Below are positions 11,062 through 23,117 of a stretch of 64,000 nucleotides of DNA, piece after piece. The stretch's first letter is position 1. Each line of letters opens with the position of its first letter. Origin of the DNA: Macrothele yani (taxonomy: Eukaryota > Arthropoda > Arachnida > Araneae > Macrothelidae); NCBI GenBank assembly GCA_039090855.1, contig CM076995.1, positions 119,672,270 through 119,736,269 on the forward strand. Reading direction: 5' to 3'. Under the pieces are notes generated by a model. The model was not told where the DNA came from and did not search any database. It saw only the letters and a program-made list of their open reading frames with translations. The position numbers and the translations under genes were made by a program.

Positions 11062-12910
11062 GTGCCTGTGTCAACAAAACTGCTTTGGCGGAAGAAGTCC
11101 AAGAACAGTTTTTGGAGCACCGTTGACAGAAGGGAAGATGGACGCTACTGTGTAAGTCTGCCTAGGTTGAATAATCGACAGTACCTTGTTTTTTTTTTTT
11201 TTTTTTTTTTGATTGGAGGTTTAACGACCACCGTGAGCAACTCAATGGGCTATAAGCAGTCGCCCGTCCCTAATTTTGGGTCACTGGTTCCAGGGAAGGG
11301 AGAGAGCCAGTGCCGTAAGACAAACACAACATCCATGCCTCAACGGGATTCGAACCCGAACCCCTTTCGGACGAATGATCAGAGGCCATCGCTTAGACCA
11401 CTGCGCCACCGGGGCGGCGTACCTTGTTTCCAATCGACATCTTGCAGAAAAGAGACTCTTCAATACGACGAAGAAGCTTAACGCTATGAATCAGTATTGG
11501 GAGTACGATCAAGTATTCCCGGAGTGGCTCGATGAACAGGTGATAGAGAGGGTACCCTTGCAAGAGTTGGAGGAGAAGAGCCACTACCTTCCGCACCATC
11601 CCGTAGTGAAACTTGATAGTTCCACGACTCAAATAAGACCAGTATTTGATGCTTTCTGCCAGGGGCAGGAGTCTCCTTCATTTAATGATTGTCTGGTCCG
11701 AGGACCCAATTTAATGGAACAGATACCGTCTATTTTACTGAGGTTTAGGAAAGATGACATTGGAGTTGCCGCCGATATCAGACGTGCCTTTTTGCAGATT
11801 GAAGTTAAGAAGGAGGATCGGGATTTTTTGAGGTCCCTATGGTGGAATGACAGCAATAGGATCCAGGTGTTTCGACACAGAAGAGTGCGTTTTGGACTCA
11901 CAAGCAGCCCCTTTCTCTTGGCAGCCGTGATACGACATCTTCTCTCTAATGCGTCGGAGGAAGTTGCATCATTTGCGGAGACTCTTAACAAAACCTTCTA
12001 TATTGACAACTGTGTCACCTCGGTGAATAATCCGAAAGAATTCATCTTGAAGTCTACAAAATTGGTTACAGAAGCCAGAATGGATTTGTGAATGTGGATG
12101 TATGGTCCCAGTAATGAAGTTGCAGAAAACTTCCTAGCTGAACAACCTCACATTGATATGTATTTTAAAGAGACAGTACCTGTATTGGAAATCTTGTGGA
12201 ATCAAAACGAAAATACCCTCGGTATCCGATGCAAAATTGAGTCGAGATCTCTTGGTGTCCCTAAGAGAGAAATCTTATCTATGACACAACAAATTTTTGA
12301 TCCAATTGGAATTTTAGCCCCAGTGATGTTACCTGCCAAATTGTTGGTGCAGCAGGCATGGGCCGACAAGAAAGACTGGGATACCCCCTTGCCAAACGAA
12401 TTGCAATTTAAATTTCTCAAATAGGTTGAGGAATCGAACCCACTAAGTGAACTAACATTTTCTCGAAGAGGAGGTTTTGAGGATCCCGAAAATTGGTCTC
12501 TTCATGTGTTTTGCGACGCCAGTCAGATATGCGTGCAATCTTCCTACGTTGTGAGACGCCCATGGGAGTGGAAGTCCACTTGTTGGGAGCTAAATCGCGC
12601 CTTTCTCCCCTAAAGAAAACGACTATCCCGGGGTTGGAACTACTTGCCTGCACGCTGGGAGCTCGTTTTGCAAGATTTGTGTTAGAAGCACTAAACTCCA
12701 ATATAGTTCTGGTGAGATACTGATCGGACTCTACGACTGTCCTGGATTGGATTAAGAGAACGGATCATTGGGACACGTTCGTACATAATCGAGTTCAGCA
12801 AATTCGGAAGCTCACCAACTCTGACTGGACACACGTTCCTGGAAGCAGGAACCCTGCGGACCTCCCGTCGAAGGGTTGCAGTTCTGATCAACTCGTAAGG
12901 TCCAGATGGT
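11062..12910 (+). pseudogene. BEL/Pao reverse transcriptase and RNase H region
   Basis: The reading begins in REDGRYCVSLPRL, is cut by the SINE, and resumes at NRHLAEKRLFNTTKKLN. Core RT motifs follow: HHPVVK, IRPVFDA, DIRRAFLQIEV, RFGLTSSPFLL and FYIDNCVTS. The last is the YxDD position, read as YIDN, a form also seen in BEL/Pao elements. After a stop at about 12091 the connection domain continues (FDPIGILAPVMLPAKLLVQQ). RNase H pieces follow to 12910 (FCDASQI, VPGSRNPADLPSKG). The enzyme would copy element RNA into DNA in the particle. Several stops and a frameshift near 12490 inactivate it. Confidence 0.88.
11192..11418 (-). mobile_element. tRNA-derived SINE (family A) inside the BEL element
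   Basis: Full-length minus-orientation copy: T tract, gattggaggtttaacgacca, body, then the reverse complement of the B-box and head. The 11-bp duplication gtaccttgttt stands at 11181-11191 and 11419-11429. It splits the RT reading frame, so it entered after the BEL element. Confidence 0.92.
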
Positions 12911-14506
12911 GGGAGGGTCCCGAATGGTTAAAGACCCCACCCAAAAATTGGCCAAGCGGTGATGATACTGTTGAGGAAGCATTGATTAGTTCTGAACAGA
13001 GAAAGCGAAACACAACGTCCTTGGTTATTCAACCAGAGAATTCGACGATTTTTGAGAAATTTTCAAGGTTATCCCACATTGTTAGAATTTTAGCCTGGAT
13101 CCGAAGATTTGTTAAGAGAAGTCGGTGTGAGTTATTTGAAACGTCAAAGACATTGAGTGCAACCGAAATTCACTTATGGCGTATTGTGCAACGAGAATCC
13201 ATGCTCGCAAAAGACTTGACGAAAACAGGTCTCGCAGTGATTAAAGACGACGAGTTAATACGAGTCAAGAGTAAAATTATTGCCAGAGAGGACGAGTTCT
13301 CATTTAGATACCCTATTTTCATCCCAAGTAAACATCATGTAGTTATTTATTTAATTAGAGACTGTCATCTGTCCAATTGTCATGCAGGCCGTTCAGAAGC
13401 TCGTTACCAACCTTAGAGAGAAATTCTGGATTCTCAAATTTAACCGCACCGTCAAAAGCGCTATTTCCAAGTGTGTAAAGTGCAAGAGGTTCTCAGCTAA
13501 AGCACCTACCAGTTCACCTACCACTAGACCGTGTAGGAGATGCAGCAGTTTTTGAAGTCTGCGGAGTCGATCTTTGTGGTCCTCTTGACTTCTACTCCGT
13601 GGAAGATTAAAAGTTTGGGTCGTGCTATATACATGTGTCTTTTACAGAACAGTCCACTTGGAAGTCACTACTTCTCTTAGCACTGAAACATTCATTCAAG
13701 CTCTCCGAAGACTTATAGCTAGAATAGGAAGGCCAACGGTCGTCTATTCTGATAACGGAATGAATTTTACAGGGACGGACAACGCCCTCAAAGCCCTGAA
13801 CTGGGAGAAGATCATGGCATGTGATAAGTTAAAACCCATTCAGTGGAGATTTAATCCTTCTGCGTCTCCCTGGTGGGGTGGATGGTGGGAGCGTTTGATC
13901 CGCTCCATCAAGGCTCTACTAGTACGAGTTTTAGGACGATCGTCCGTGAATTATGAAGAGTTAGTCACAGTTATCTGTGATGTGGAGGCTGTCATTAATA
14001 GTCGGCATCTTACTTGTATTTCTACCGAATCCGAAGATTTGGCACCTCTAACACCTTCCATGTTCCTACAAGAAGTAAGAGAGATTGGTGTGCCAGACTT
14101 TGATTATATCAGTCGGAATGGATTGCAAAGGAAGAATGGCTTACTGCCAAAAGCTACGTGATCAACTGCGTAGTCGGTTCCGTAAAGAATATCTGGGACA
14201 ATTTGATTTTGAAAGCGACTGAGAAGAAGTTGGGTCTCAAGGTCGGGGATGTAGTTTTGGTCGGATTTGGATAATCAGAAACGGATACACTGGCCTATGG
14301 CTAGACTTGAGAAACTCTTTCCTGGAAGAGACGGCCATCCCCGGATGGCCCAAGTTAAGACTCAAGGAGGTACTTTGCTCCGGCCACTTCCGAAAGTCTA
14401 TCCATTAGAAGTGTGCTTTGAAGATGATCCGATAGTACGTGAATCTCCGACAGAGAGTTCAAGAACTGGTCAAAAACGTAAACCGCCGGAACGGCTAAAT
14501 CTATAA
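12911..14506 (+). pseudogene. BEL/Pao integrase and C-terminal DUF5641-like region
   Basis: RNase H runs into the integrase zinc-binding region (LIRDCHLSNCHAG and, after a frameshift, KCVKCKRF at about 13472-13496). The catalytic core has DLCGP near 13572, YSDNGMNF near 13750 and WWGGWWERLIRSIK near 13870, covering the D-D-E triad. A C-terminal domain (VGDVVLV, then NQKRIHWPMARLEKLFPGRD) matches the DUF5641 end of BEL elements and stops at 14506. It would insert the DNA copy into the genome. Frame changes near 13410, 13620, 14160 and 14270 break it. Confidence 0.85.
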
Positions 14507-14559
14507 CTGCACTTCACCTGCTGATCCACTTTATTTGTTTGATTTGTCCCAACCAAATC

Positions 14560-14576
14560 AAAGGTGGGAGGGTGTA
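14560..14576 (+). other. Polypurine tract of the BEL/Pao element
   Basis: aaaggtgggagggtgta lies immediately before the 3' LTR, the expected position of the plus-strand primer. It is mostly purine. Confidence 0.7.
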
Positions 14577-15039
14577 TGTAGAGTTTCAGACTGAACTGTT
14601 TCTCGAATCTCTCGGTAGATGGCAGCAGCGGGGTGGAGAGAGTGGAGCGCAGGCAGGTAGCAAGATGAAACATGAAAGATGGGTGTCGTTGACAATATGT
14701 CTTAGAACAATAGAATTAAGTGTTTGTGGTCGTGTTTGTAATTAAATAGTTAGCTACAAGAAATTGTGCTTGTGTTTCCTGTTGTGAGCACAGGATTATT
14801 GGTTAACAGAAAAACGTTAATTTAAGCAGGATTACAAGCTACGACCTTTAGGATTACCTGTTCCTCGAACAGATGCCAAGGTAAATGATTTTACCGTAAG
14901 CGGATAGCTTCGCGCTGTGACGAAGAAGACAAGATGGATGCTCGATTCCGCGAGCCTTTGCCTGGTATGCGTAACGGTTAGATACGTACCGTCAGGCCAT
15001 TGATCACGTTAGTGGGGAAGGATTAATTTTTTCCCTACA
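14577..15039 (+). repeat. 3' LTR of the BEL/Pao element
   Basis: 463-bp copy of the 8615-9078 LTR, followed directly by the right-hand atatg duplication at 15040-15044. Confidence 0.93.
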
Positions 15040-15044
15040 ATATG

Positions 15045-16210
15045 ACTTTCAAATTATGGTTGGATGTTTGACAGCATGAACCTGTGACCCTTTGGGACAA
15101 ACTCACAAATGTTAACTACTAGGCCACCCACTGTATATTACCTTTTCATGTTCACAAAATTTTCAAAGTAAAGGATCTGTTACACAGAAATACATTCCCA
15201 GATTCTTGCAAGGTTTCTTTGACATAGTTTATTCAAATCGTGCCCATAAAAAACACAGCAGGGTGGGAAATCTTACGTGACATTTTACACTGCACCCATC
15301 CACATACTCCAACACACCACAATAATGTGGGCATGTAACTATCTGAGATCCCTTATGGATTATAAATAGCATATCCACAACTGTGATAGGTGGGATATGC
15401 TATATACTGTGACAACCACCTGAACGAGCTTGATCATGGTACAGAGGTCTAACTCGTGTTTATGACGGCACCCCAGTGGTCGGACATGAAACTACGATAG
15501 CGTCTGTCACGTGATACGGTACCAGTGGCGGATTTCCCAATAGACCCTGGCCTAGGGCGGCAATTTTAGTGGTAGTGAAAGTTAATAATTTATTATATAC
15601 CCGTGAAAAAAAAAATTAAATAAAAATGGAACTAACAGTTAATCAGAAAGCTGATGAACACTAAGCTGTTTCCAAATTCTGGTAATCTCCTGTGCGAGTG
15701 TGTGTGGTGGTAGTGGGGGTATTAACTTTGTTCTTCCGACGTTCGACTCCAATAAAAGTTCTGACCTACAGAAAGAAAGAGATTTGAGCCTTGCCGTGCC
15801 GCCTTGGGGACGTTACCCAAAGGGATTACATCTCCCCTCAGAATGAACACAATGTAGGGGTGAAGCGTGAAGGGGCTGAATTTTAGCACCGTAAGTTATT
15901 CCCCCCCCCACACACACACATACCTCCGTTAAGCTTATACTTGACCACTGCGCTTTTCCATGCACGTGCTTCACTCCTCCTTAGAAGTTCCAAGAAAAGT
16001 TAAGGGCAGGGGGGGCGAAAAACATAGGTGGGTTTTCCCCTCAAAACAAAAACAATGACAGTCTGCAGTGGCACCTAAATCTTCGGAGTTCGGAGGATGC
16101 TTTTTTCCGCGATCTATCTAAACCTACTGTTGAAGCTTTAAGTACTAGCTAGATAGTGTTTTTACTGCTGTAGAAAAAGATAGTTTTCTTTTCTCGAATA
16201 AAATCTGACA
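15045..16210. other. Non-coding flank with a hAT-like terminus
   Basis: No gene is seen. At 15060-15150 the minus strand has a weak tRNA-like A-box (tggcctagtagttaac), possibly an old family C SINE. At 15523 the sequence cagtggcggatttcccaa resembles the terminal inverted repeat of many hAT elements and may start the element whose transposase begins at 16211. Homopolymer and CA runs stand at 15900-15920. Confidence 0.45.
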
Positions 16211-18810
16211 ATGAGTGATGGAAGGAAGAGACTGAGCGGAGCTCATTACAAAAAAATAGCTACTGCAAAAAAAGTAAAAATTGCTGAAGAACTACGACAA
16301 TGTCAAAAAAATGATAAACATTTCATTGTTAAATGCGTTGGATCAAATACATCGATCGAAGAAACATCTGCAGTTGTCGATTCCTTAATTGCTACGGGAA
16401 AAGTACGTGAAGAAACTGATCGAAGTGCATGTTCAAATTTAGATCGCCGCCCCGGTGGTGCAGTGGTCTAAGCGATGGCCTCTGATCATTCGTCCGAACG
16501 GGGTCCGGGTTCGCATCCCGGTGAGGCATGGATGTTGTGTTTGTCTTACGGCACTGGTTCTCTCCCTTCCCTGGAACCAGTGACCCTAAATTAGGCACGG
16601 GCGACTGCTTATAGCCCATTGAGTTGCTCACGGTGGTCTTTAAACCTCCAATTAAAAAAAAAAAAATTTAGATCATACAGAGAAGCCTGCTGCTTACATT
16701 GCTTGCGGCGGCGTAAGTGACGATCCTGCAGAATGGAAGATAAATGACGATACCACTGATTTCTTACTCTCTCAAGCCATAAAACAAAACAAAGATGCTG
16801 ACTTTTCAAGTTCTAAAAGGATTTATAATGACAAAGTGCGTTATTTTACAAGTAACTTATTTAAACGCAAATTAACGAACGGGGAAGTAGTTGAAAGAAC
16901 CTACCTAGTTTATTCATCAAAAAAGGGAGCTGTGTTTTGCGCTCCATGTCGTCTTTTTGGAGGAACTACTAATTTAGCAATAAGTGGATATACAGACTGG
17001 AAAAATGCAAATGCTTGTTTTTCGCAACATGAAAATTCCAAAGAGCATAACGCGTGTGTGATGCAGATGTTAGGTGAAGTAATTCATTGGGTAGAGTTGA
17101 TTCTCAGCTTAAAAAAGAAATAGAGAAGGGCATAATTTATTGGAGAGATGTATTGCAAAGGGTAGTTGCAGTGATTAAGAAACTTGGAAGCCGCGGTTTG
17201 CCTTTCAGAGGTAGAGATGAGCGATTTGGTTCGGTTCATAACGGAAACTACATGATGGCACTTGAACTAATAGCAGAGTTTGACCCCTTTCTAAGATACC
17301 ATATTGCCCGTTATGGCTCCATAGGTTCAGGAAAAACATCGTATCTATCATCAGTGATCTGTAACGAGTCCATTAATTTAATGGCAAAACATATCACCAT
17401 AATTGTAGGTGAAGTAAAAAATGCAGAATATTTTTTCTATAAGTGTAGATTCAAACCCAGATATTTCCCACTGTGATCAGTTATCGATCGTTTTACGATA
17501 CGTGACAGAAAAGGGAGTTCCTGTTGAACGTTTTCTTTTTTTTAAATGTTGGCCACAAAGCAGAAGAAATTGAAAATGCTGTTATTGAAACGAGGGCAAG
17601 CGTACGATAACGCAAACATGTCTGGGGCTAATAACGGCTTGCAAGCAAGAATAAAAAAACTAAACACACTTGCCGAGTATATACCATGTTCAGCCTATTC
17701 GTTAAACTTGGTAGGTGTATGCTCTGCAGAAAGCTGTCAAGCTAGCTAGCTTTTTTTACTACAGTGGAGCATTTATATAACTTTTTTTCTGCTTCCACAT
17801 ATCGTTGGGAACTGCTGATACAAGCCATTAAATCAGACGGTAAAGCATTAAAAAAAAACTTTCTGCTACTCACTGGGCCTCTCGTTATGATGCATGCCTT
17901 GCTTTGCGCAAAAATTGGATTGAAGTATTGGACGTGTTATCAGCAATAGAAGCCAATAATACAGAGAAACCAACAACCGAAGTGAAGCAGCAGGGCTGCG
18001 ACGAAATCTAGAGTGTGCTTTCATGGTCACTCTATGGAACACTATTCTCGAACGATTTAACACGACAAGTATAAAATTGCAGTCAAACAATCGACCTTGC
18101 GGTAGTTGTCCAACTTTACAATTCACTTTCAGTATTTATCCACTCGTTGAGAGACATGTTCCATGTGTTTGAAGAAAAAGCGTTAGAACTTTCCGATGAA
18201 ACCGAATAGAAACATGATCTGCGAAGGAAAAAAATCTCTAAGACATGACGAAAGTAGACGTCAGGAAATGAATTTATCAGGAAGAGACAGGTTTCGTATC
18301 CAAACATACTTAGTCATAATATAGTTTGAGGATCGAAATGGACCGCAGAAGTAAATCTTACAATGTTTTATCGGAGAGATTTGATTTTCTTTTTAATTTA
18401 ATGTAAATTCCTGTGGAACAGCTGAGAAGTGCAACAGAACACTTAGTGGCTGTATACAAAGACGATTTAGAAGAAAATTTATTAAACGAATGTCTCCATA
18501 TTAAAAATTATTTGCTATCACTCGGAGAATAAAAAGTGTCAGCTTTGAGAATGTGTAATTTGTTGAGAAATGTATTCCATTTTTCCAAATATCGACGTGG
18601 CTCTTAGAATATTTCTTTGCCTTCCCGTAACAAATTGTTCAGCTGAGCGATATTTTTCTGTTTTAAAAAGAATGAAGAGCTCCTTATGATCGAGGATGAA
18701 AGAGCATACGCCTAATGCTTTTTCAATCATGACAATAGAGAGCGAGTTGCTGACTTCATTAGACTTTAGTGAGCTCATCGAAGCATTTGCAACACAAAAT
18801 CAAGGCTAAA
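16211..18810 (+). pseudogene. hAT transposase, ZMYM1-like (TTF zinc finger, DUF4371, hAT dimerisation)
   Basis: The ATG at 16211 starts MSDGRKRLSGAHYKK, a common opening of this hAT group. After the SINE insertion the TTF-type zinc finger follows at 16835-17070 (YFTSNLFKRKL, FCAPCRLFGG, H...H). Next is the DUF4371/catalytic region (YWRDVLQRVVAVIK, LPFRGRDERFG, GSGKTSYLSSVIC), then RGQAYDNANMSG, which holds a catalytic aspartate. The C-terminal dimerisation domain is at about 18600-18805 (TNCSAERYFSVLKRMKSS, IESELLTSLDFSEL). It would excise and insert hAT elements. Frameshifts after about 17120, 17480, 17760 and 17950 and stops through 18000-18540 make it dead. Confidence 0.82.
16446..16663 (+). 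mobile_element. tRNA-derived SINE (family A), full length
   Basis: Plus-orientation copy: head gccgccccggtggtgcagtg with A-box and B-box, body, and an A tail. It is flanked by an 11-bp duplication, aaatttagatc at 16435-16445 and 16664-16674. It splits the hAT N-terminal reading frame, so it is younger than that element. Confidence 0.93.
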
Positions 18811-18923
18811 ATTGTTGTAAGGTATGTTTCCTTTCTTTTTCAGAACTCCCTTAAAACTTGGCAATTTGCAAAATTACGATGGGGTTAAAATTTCAAATGT
18901 AGTGTAGCATTTGTTCAAGAATT

Positions 18924-19159
18924 TTTTTTTTTTTTTTTTTTTTTTTTTGATTGGAGGTTTAACGACCACCGTGAGCAACTCAATGGGCTATAAGCAGTCG
19001 CCCGTCCCTAATTTAGGGTCACTGGTTCCAGGGAAGGGAGAGAGCCAGTGCCGTAAGACAAACACAACATCCATGCCTGACCGGGATTCGAACCCGGACC
19101 CCTTACGGACGAATGATCAGAGGCCAGCGCCTTAGACCACTGCGCCACCGGGGCGGCCA
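18924..19159 (-). mobile_element. tRNA-derived SINE (family A), full length
   Basis: Minus orientation with a T tract of about 25 bp, complete body and head. The flanking duplication is aagaatt at 18917-18923 and 19160-19166. Confidence 0.9.
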
Positions 19160-20433
19160 AAGAATTATAAAACTTAGTCTTGATTTCAAATGTAAAATAT
19201 GTTCATTACTTTACTGAATTAAAAGAAAAATGTGGAAAAGAATGGTATGTATTAAAACTAGAAACAAAGTCGTAGTGTTTAAGAGAAAAAGGTTCAATTA
19301 GTTTTCAAGTTTCAACAATCGGTGTCCGTGCTGACGAGCGAAAACTGTTGCAAACAAACGTCCGGATTTGCGCTGTCACCAGGTGCGGTTGAAGAGGGGG
19401 TGCAGAGGCATCCAAGTTCTTCTGAAGTCACGGAAAAAATCGTTTATGAAAAAAATACGAATTCATAAAATATTAGTCGAGTATATTTCCTATTTAATTA
19501 GCTCACAAGCCCATAGCTGCCAGGTTTTACGGTTTACCTGTAAAATTTACGGAAATGTGACTTGTTTACGGGCAAAATGTTAATTTTACGGATTTGGCGA
19601 TTCTCCGAGGTTTTTTTTCTTTTTCTGATGATTTTGCACCCACTATTAAAACTTTTTTTTTTTTAACTTAATCCATTCAAAGTAAAGTGCCGATGCAAGT
19701 TACGAATAAATTTTCAGTTACACGTGTTTATTTGGGAACATTTTGCTGCAGTTTTCCCACGTTTTGTTATTGTTTTGCCTTTTTTCAAACGCTAGAACAC
19801 AAACCAGCTGGGCTTTTTTAACCTTGGTTTTCTCTTTCTCTCTCGCGCACTGCCCCCCCCCCTTTTTCAGATAATGCATTGTTTGTCTCCCGGGTCGCAA
19901 CTTCTCAGCAGTCCAGCATTGGAGCAGGTGTCTTTATTACTTCCAGTTCGAAATGCTATCTCAGAACGTAGTTATCGTAGAAAAAAATTCAAATGGATTT
20001 TAAATCTGTGGAATATTTAAATATGGAAGCCCAGATCGATACCCAACATGACGAAAGTAAGCAAAAACTGCCAGTTTTGTGAAATTAAAAATGCATTGGG
20101 GGCATGGTTTTGTAATTTCTCTGGCAATAAATTTTACCTAACGAAAGAATGCAACAGTACCATAAGAGGAAGTCGAAAAAAAAAAAAAAAGTTCAATGTT
20201 CATTCGAGCCAGTGTGGCTCCAGCAATGACTTATTTTGCTGGTCCGTTAGTAAGTTTTCTGCGATTTTCAACCGTGCTGTTTTCATGTTTTTTTTTATGG
20301 GCTTCTAAATTTCCTTTTGGTTGTGGTGGATTAGATCCATAAGAGTTACATATAAATGTAGACATCAGATTCTTTATTTTAAAGATGAGAAGGGGCGGCA
20401 AAGCCTTAAATCAGTCTCTGAGTGGCTATATAA
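19160..20433. other. Unassigned AT-rich sequence
   Basis: Homopolymer runs are frequent. No domain or repeat was recognised. The small frame at 20048-20308 (NCQFCEIKNALGAWFC) has paired cysteines but is otherwise low in information, and I do not call it a gene. Confidence 0.4.
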
Positions 20434-20620
20434 TTAGCGTCGCGGATGGCCTAGTGGTGAACGTTCGTGACTGCCATGGAGGAATCTCAGATTCGATTCC
20501 AGGCAGGTACGAACCACTAAATATCCGCCGTGTGTCGTACCCCGGGTACTGCCCCCCCCCGGTATTAAGGGCGGGATTTACCTCCGAGTCTCCAGCTCTG
20601 TGGATTATGGACAGTCAGTG
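20434..20620 (+). mobile_element. tRNA-derived SINE-like segment (family C)
   Basis: gatggcctagtggtgaacg resembles an A-box and agattcgattccaggcag a B-box at the normal tRNA spacing. A unique body with a C run at about 20552-20561 follows. It differs in sequence from families A and B. No target-site duplication was found. Confidence 0.55.
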
Positions 20621-20849
20621 AAAGGAAGATGAGGTGCTCCATCACAGAGACAACCGGAGTTTAAAATTTCCGCATGCCATCGTTGTGTGTCCCCCAGGAC
20701 TACAACAAAACCAGCAGCTGCCACAAAAAATGTGAATGTAAACAGGCTATTGATGTTTGAGGGGAGCACTGCCTCTCCGGTACTATATTACAACAGAAAG
20801 TACAGTAGAGAGGACATCAGCATTCAATGACAGGTCACTACAAAGGTTT

Positions 20850-21810
20850 CTACAACGATAATTTGATATACAATGACACAACAGGGCTATGTCAACCAAT
20901 GTCCACATCAAGTACACTTGTTAACAACACATTATCAGGTTATGTGGACATTGCCAGTGGCCGCCCCGGTGGCGCAGTGGTCTAAGCGATGGCCTCTGAT
21001 CATTCGTTCGAAGGGGTCCGGGTTCGAATCCCGGTGAGGCATGGATGTTGTGTTTGTCTTACGGCACTGGCTCTCCCCTTCCCTGGAAACCAGTGACCCT
21101 AAATTAGGGACGGGCGACTGCTTATAGCCCATTGAGTTGCTCACGGTGGTCGTTAAACCTCCAATCAAAAAAAAAATTGCCAGTGAAGGAACATTGTCAT
21201 TGGACCATGGAAGACTGGCTCAATCTAATGAAATGAGGTTCCAACCACAACTTACTGATGAGATGGTGCATGTGTGATGTCGATCACGAGGACATGGACC
21301 CTAAATATCAATGTGTTACAGGCCAGTGGAGGTGGTGTAATGTTATGAGGCATGTTTATGTAGGCCACATTGGGTCCTGTTGTACGAACTTGAGACCATA
21401 AGGTTACGTTGTCTTTCTGTACATTCATCTATACCGTTTCACAGCATCCATTTCCCACAACAGGATGCCTTCTTTCAACAACATAACACTCTGTCACATT
21501 GCTCCCATTTGGTAGACTGGAGGAGCATTTTAGCGAGTTTGTAACCCTTGAATGGCCCTCTCACTCTTCGCATCTGTAACATGAAGTGGAGCAATACATT
21601 AAATACCAAAACCAATCTTCAGCTCTCTGTGCTTTACAAAGAGCTGTTCTGGTACTGTAGGCCCCAATATTACCAAGCATTTCCAAGATCTGGTGGAGTC
21701 CATGCTACTTTGTGTTGCTGCTGCTGTGAGGGTGGAAGGTCAGTCCACATGTTCTTTCGGTGTATATTTGGTAAGGGGAATGCTGCAGCACCAGCATAAA
21801 GATTGCATCT
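20850..21810 (+). pseudogene. Tc1-like transposase remnant, split by a SINE
   Basis: Fragmented plus-strand reading gives RFQPQLTDEMVHV, YRPVEVV and near 21730 RVEGQST then YLVRGMLQHQH. In order these correspond to the DDE core (DESRFQL...GRVRV), the Q-A-G-G-G-S segment and the C-terminus of a Tc1 transposase. It has many stops. A young family A SINE sits at 20960-21175. No inverted repeats were found. A Tc1 assignment is likely and the exact limits are not known. Confidence 0.55.
20960..21175 (+). mobile_element. tRNA-derived SINE (family A), full length
   Basis: Plus-orientation complete copy with a short A tail. The 10-bp duplication attgccagtg stands at 20950-20959 and 21176-21185. Confidence 0.93.
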
Positions 21811-21828
21811 AAACCAGGGTTGTATATA

Positions 21829-23117
21829 CACTGCTGGAAAGTGAAAAAAGAACACCAAGAAGGAATTGGCGGACGATCATGAAATTTGCATATGTTAATG
21901 GGGTCGAGTTTACGTAGGTGTGATGTTAATTTTGGGACCAACCGGTTAGCGCTTACGCCACAGCACGGCATAATATGCAAATTATCGTCGGTGGTATTTA
22001 AGGAGTACGGCGAAGTGAATGTAATCAGTCGTCGGCGTACGGACACGTGCGAAGATCCTGAAGAAGCTGCAATGCCTGGACATCAAAGACGTGTACGATT
22101 TCAGCAGTTATCGGACTTTGAGCGAGGTCGTCTAGTCGGACCTCGCGAGGCTGGGCGGTCGTATCGCGGAGTGAATTGGACGGAAAGTATCGGTGGTGGT
22201 ACGATCCGAGGAAGTCACAGACGGACTGATCGACGCATAAGAAGAGCGGCGTTGTCAAGCAGAACATCCACTGCGACACAAATCCGAGCTGCCGTTGCAC
22301 CTGAGGTGACTGTGCGAACAATCCGCAACCGTCTACTGGATGCAGGACTACGTGCACGTGTACCTCCGGCTCCAGCCCACCGTCAGGAACGGCTGCACTG
22401 GCGATCTGTCGTGTTCAGCGATGAAAGCAGGTTCTGCTTGGGAGCCTCCGATGGCCGTATGCGTGTTCGCAGACGCACAGGAGAGCGTCCGCCAGCGACA
22501 CACAGGGCCTACACCTGGTGTGGGGAGCGATCAGCTATTACTCCCGTACACAACTAGTGTTTGTACCGGGTACGTAAAAAAGAGCCTCCTACATCAACAT
22601 CATTCACCTCGTTGTTGTGCTATTTGTAAGGTCGGTCCATCGTGGTGTTTTCCCAGCAAGATAACGCACGCCCACACACGGCACGTGCGACGCAACATGC
22701 ACTTCAGGGTGTGAGACAACTTCCATGGCCTGCACGTTCACCGGATTTGTCCCCCATTGAGCACGTGTGGATTTTATGGGACAACGACTTATCCGGTCTC
22801 CACGGCCAGCCAAGACCATCCCCGATTTACGCGTCCAGGTTGAGGATGCTTGGAACTCAATACCCCAAACTTACATCCAACATCTGTACGACAGACTCCA
22901 TGCCAGAATTGCACAGTGTGACGCAGTTCATGGCGGTTCAACCTCGTACTAACCATGTTACATGGAAATGTTATTTTTCAGTTTACCAGCAAATACAGCT
23001 GTATTTTGCCATAATGTTTTGATCACGTTATCCTCTGTATTCCGTTATTATGCAGCATAAATTTCGTTGGTATCAGAAGTCTCCTTCTTGGTGTTCTGTT
23101 TTCACTTTCCGCCAGTG
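21829..23117 (+). mobile_element. Tc1/mariner element with terminal inverted repeats
   Basis: 1289-bp element. The left end cactgctggaaagtgaaaa and the right end, which reads cactggcggaaagtgaaaac in reverse complement, form inverted repeats of about 35 bp with two or three mismatches, both running to accaagaagga. TA dinucleotides flank both ends (21827-21828 and 23118-23119), the signature of this superfamily. Confidence 0.92.
22072..22952 (+). pseudogene. Tc1 (DD34E-type) transposase, frameshifted
   Basis: The ATG at 22072 begins MPGHQRRVRFQQLSDFERGR, the helix-turn-helix part, and continues IRRAALSSRTSTATQIRAAV. VVFSDESRFCLG carries the first catalytic Asp. After gaps, QQDNARPHTARATQHAL carries the second and ARSPDLSPIEHVW the third acid, here Glu. 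It ends CDAVHGGSTSY with a stop at 22950-22952. A deletion near 22360 and frameshifts at about 22550, 22640 and 22770 inactivate it. The element ends are intact, so it could still be moved by a related transposase (inference). Confidence 0.88.

Larger units (their letters stand above)
8615..15039 (+). mobile_element. BEL/Pao LTR retrotransposon, complete structure, coding defective
   Basis: Two direct LTRs (8615-9078 and 14577-15039) flank gag-protease-reverse transcriptase-RNase H-integrase in BEL/Pao order. The element starts TGTAG and ends CTACA. It is flanked by a perfect 5-bp duplication, atatg at 8610-8614 and 15040-15044, as expected for this superfamily. By eye the LTRs differ at about 20 of 463 positions, so the insertion is not recent. 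Coding frames carry many stops and shifts. A family A SINE lies inside the polymerase gene at 11192-11418. Confidence 0.93.

Noticed and set aside
16446..16520. Functional tRNA genes at the family A heads (also 7404-7480 and 20434-20510)
   Set aside because: A- and B-box sequences are present, but each is joined to a repeated body and most have target-site duplications, so they are SINE promoters.
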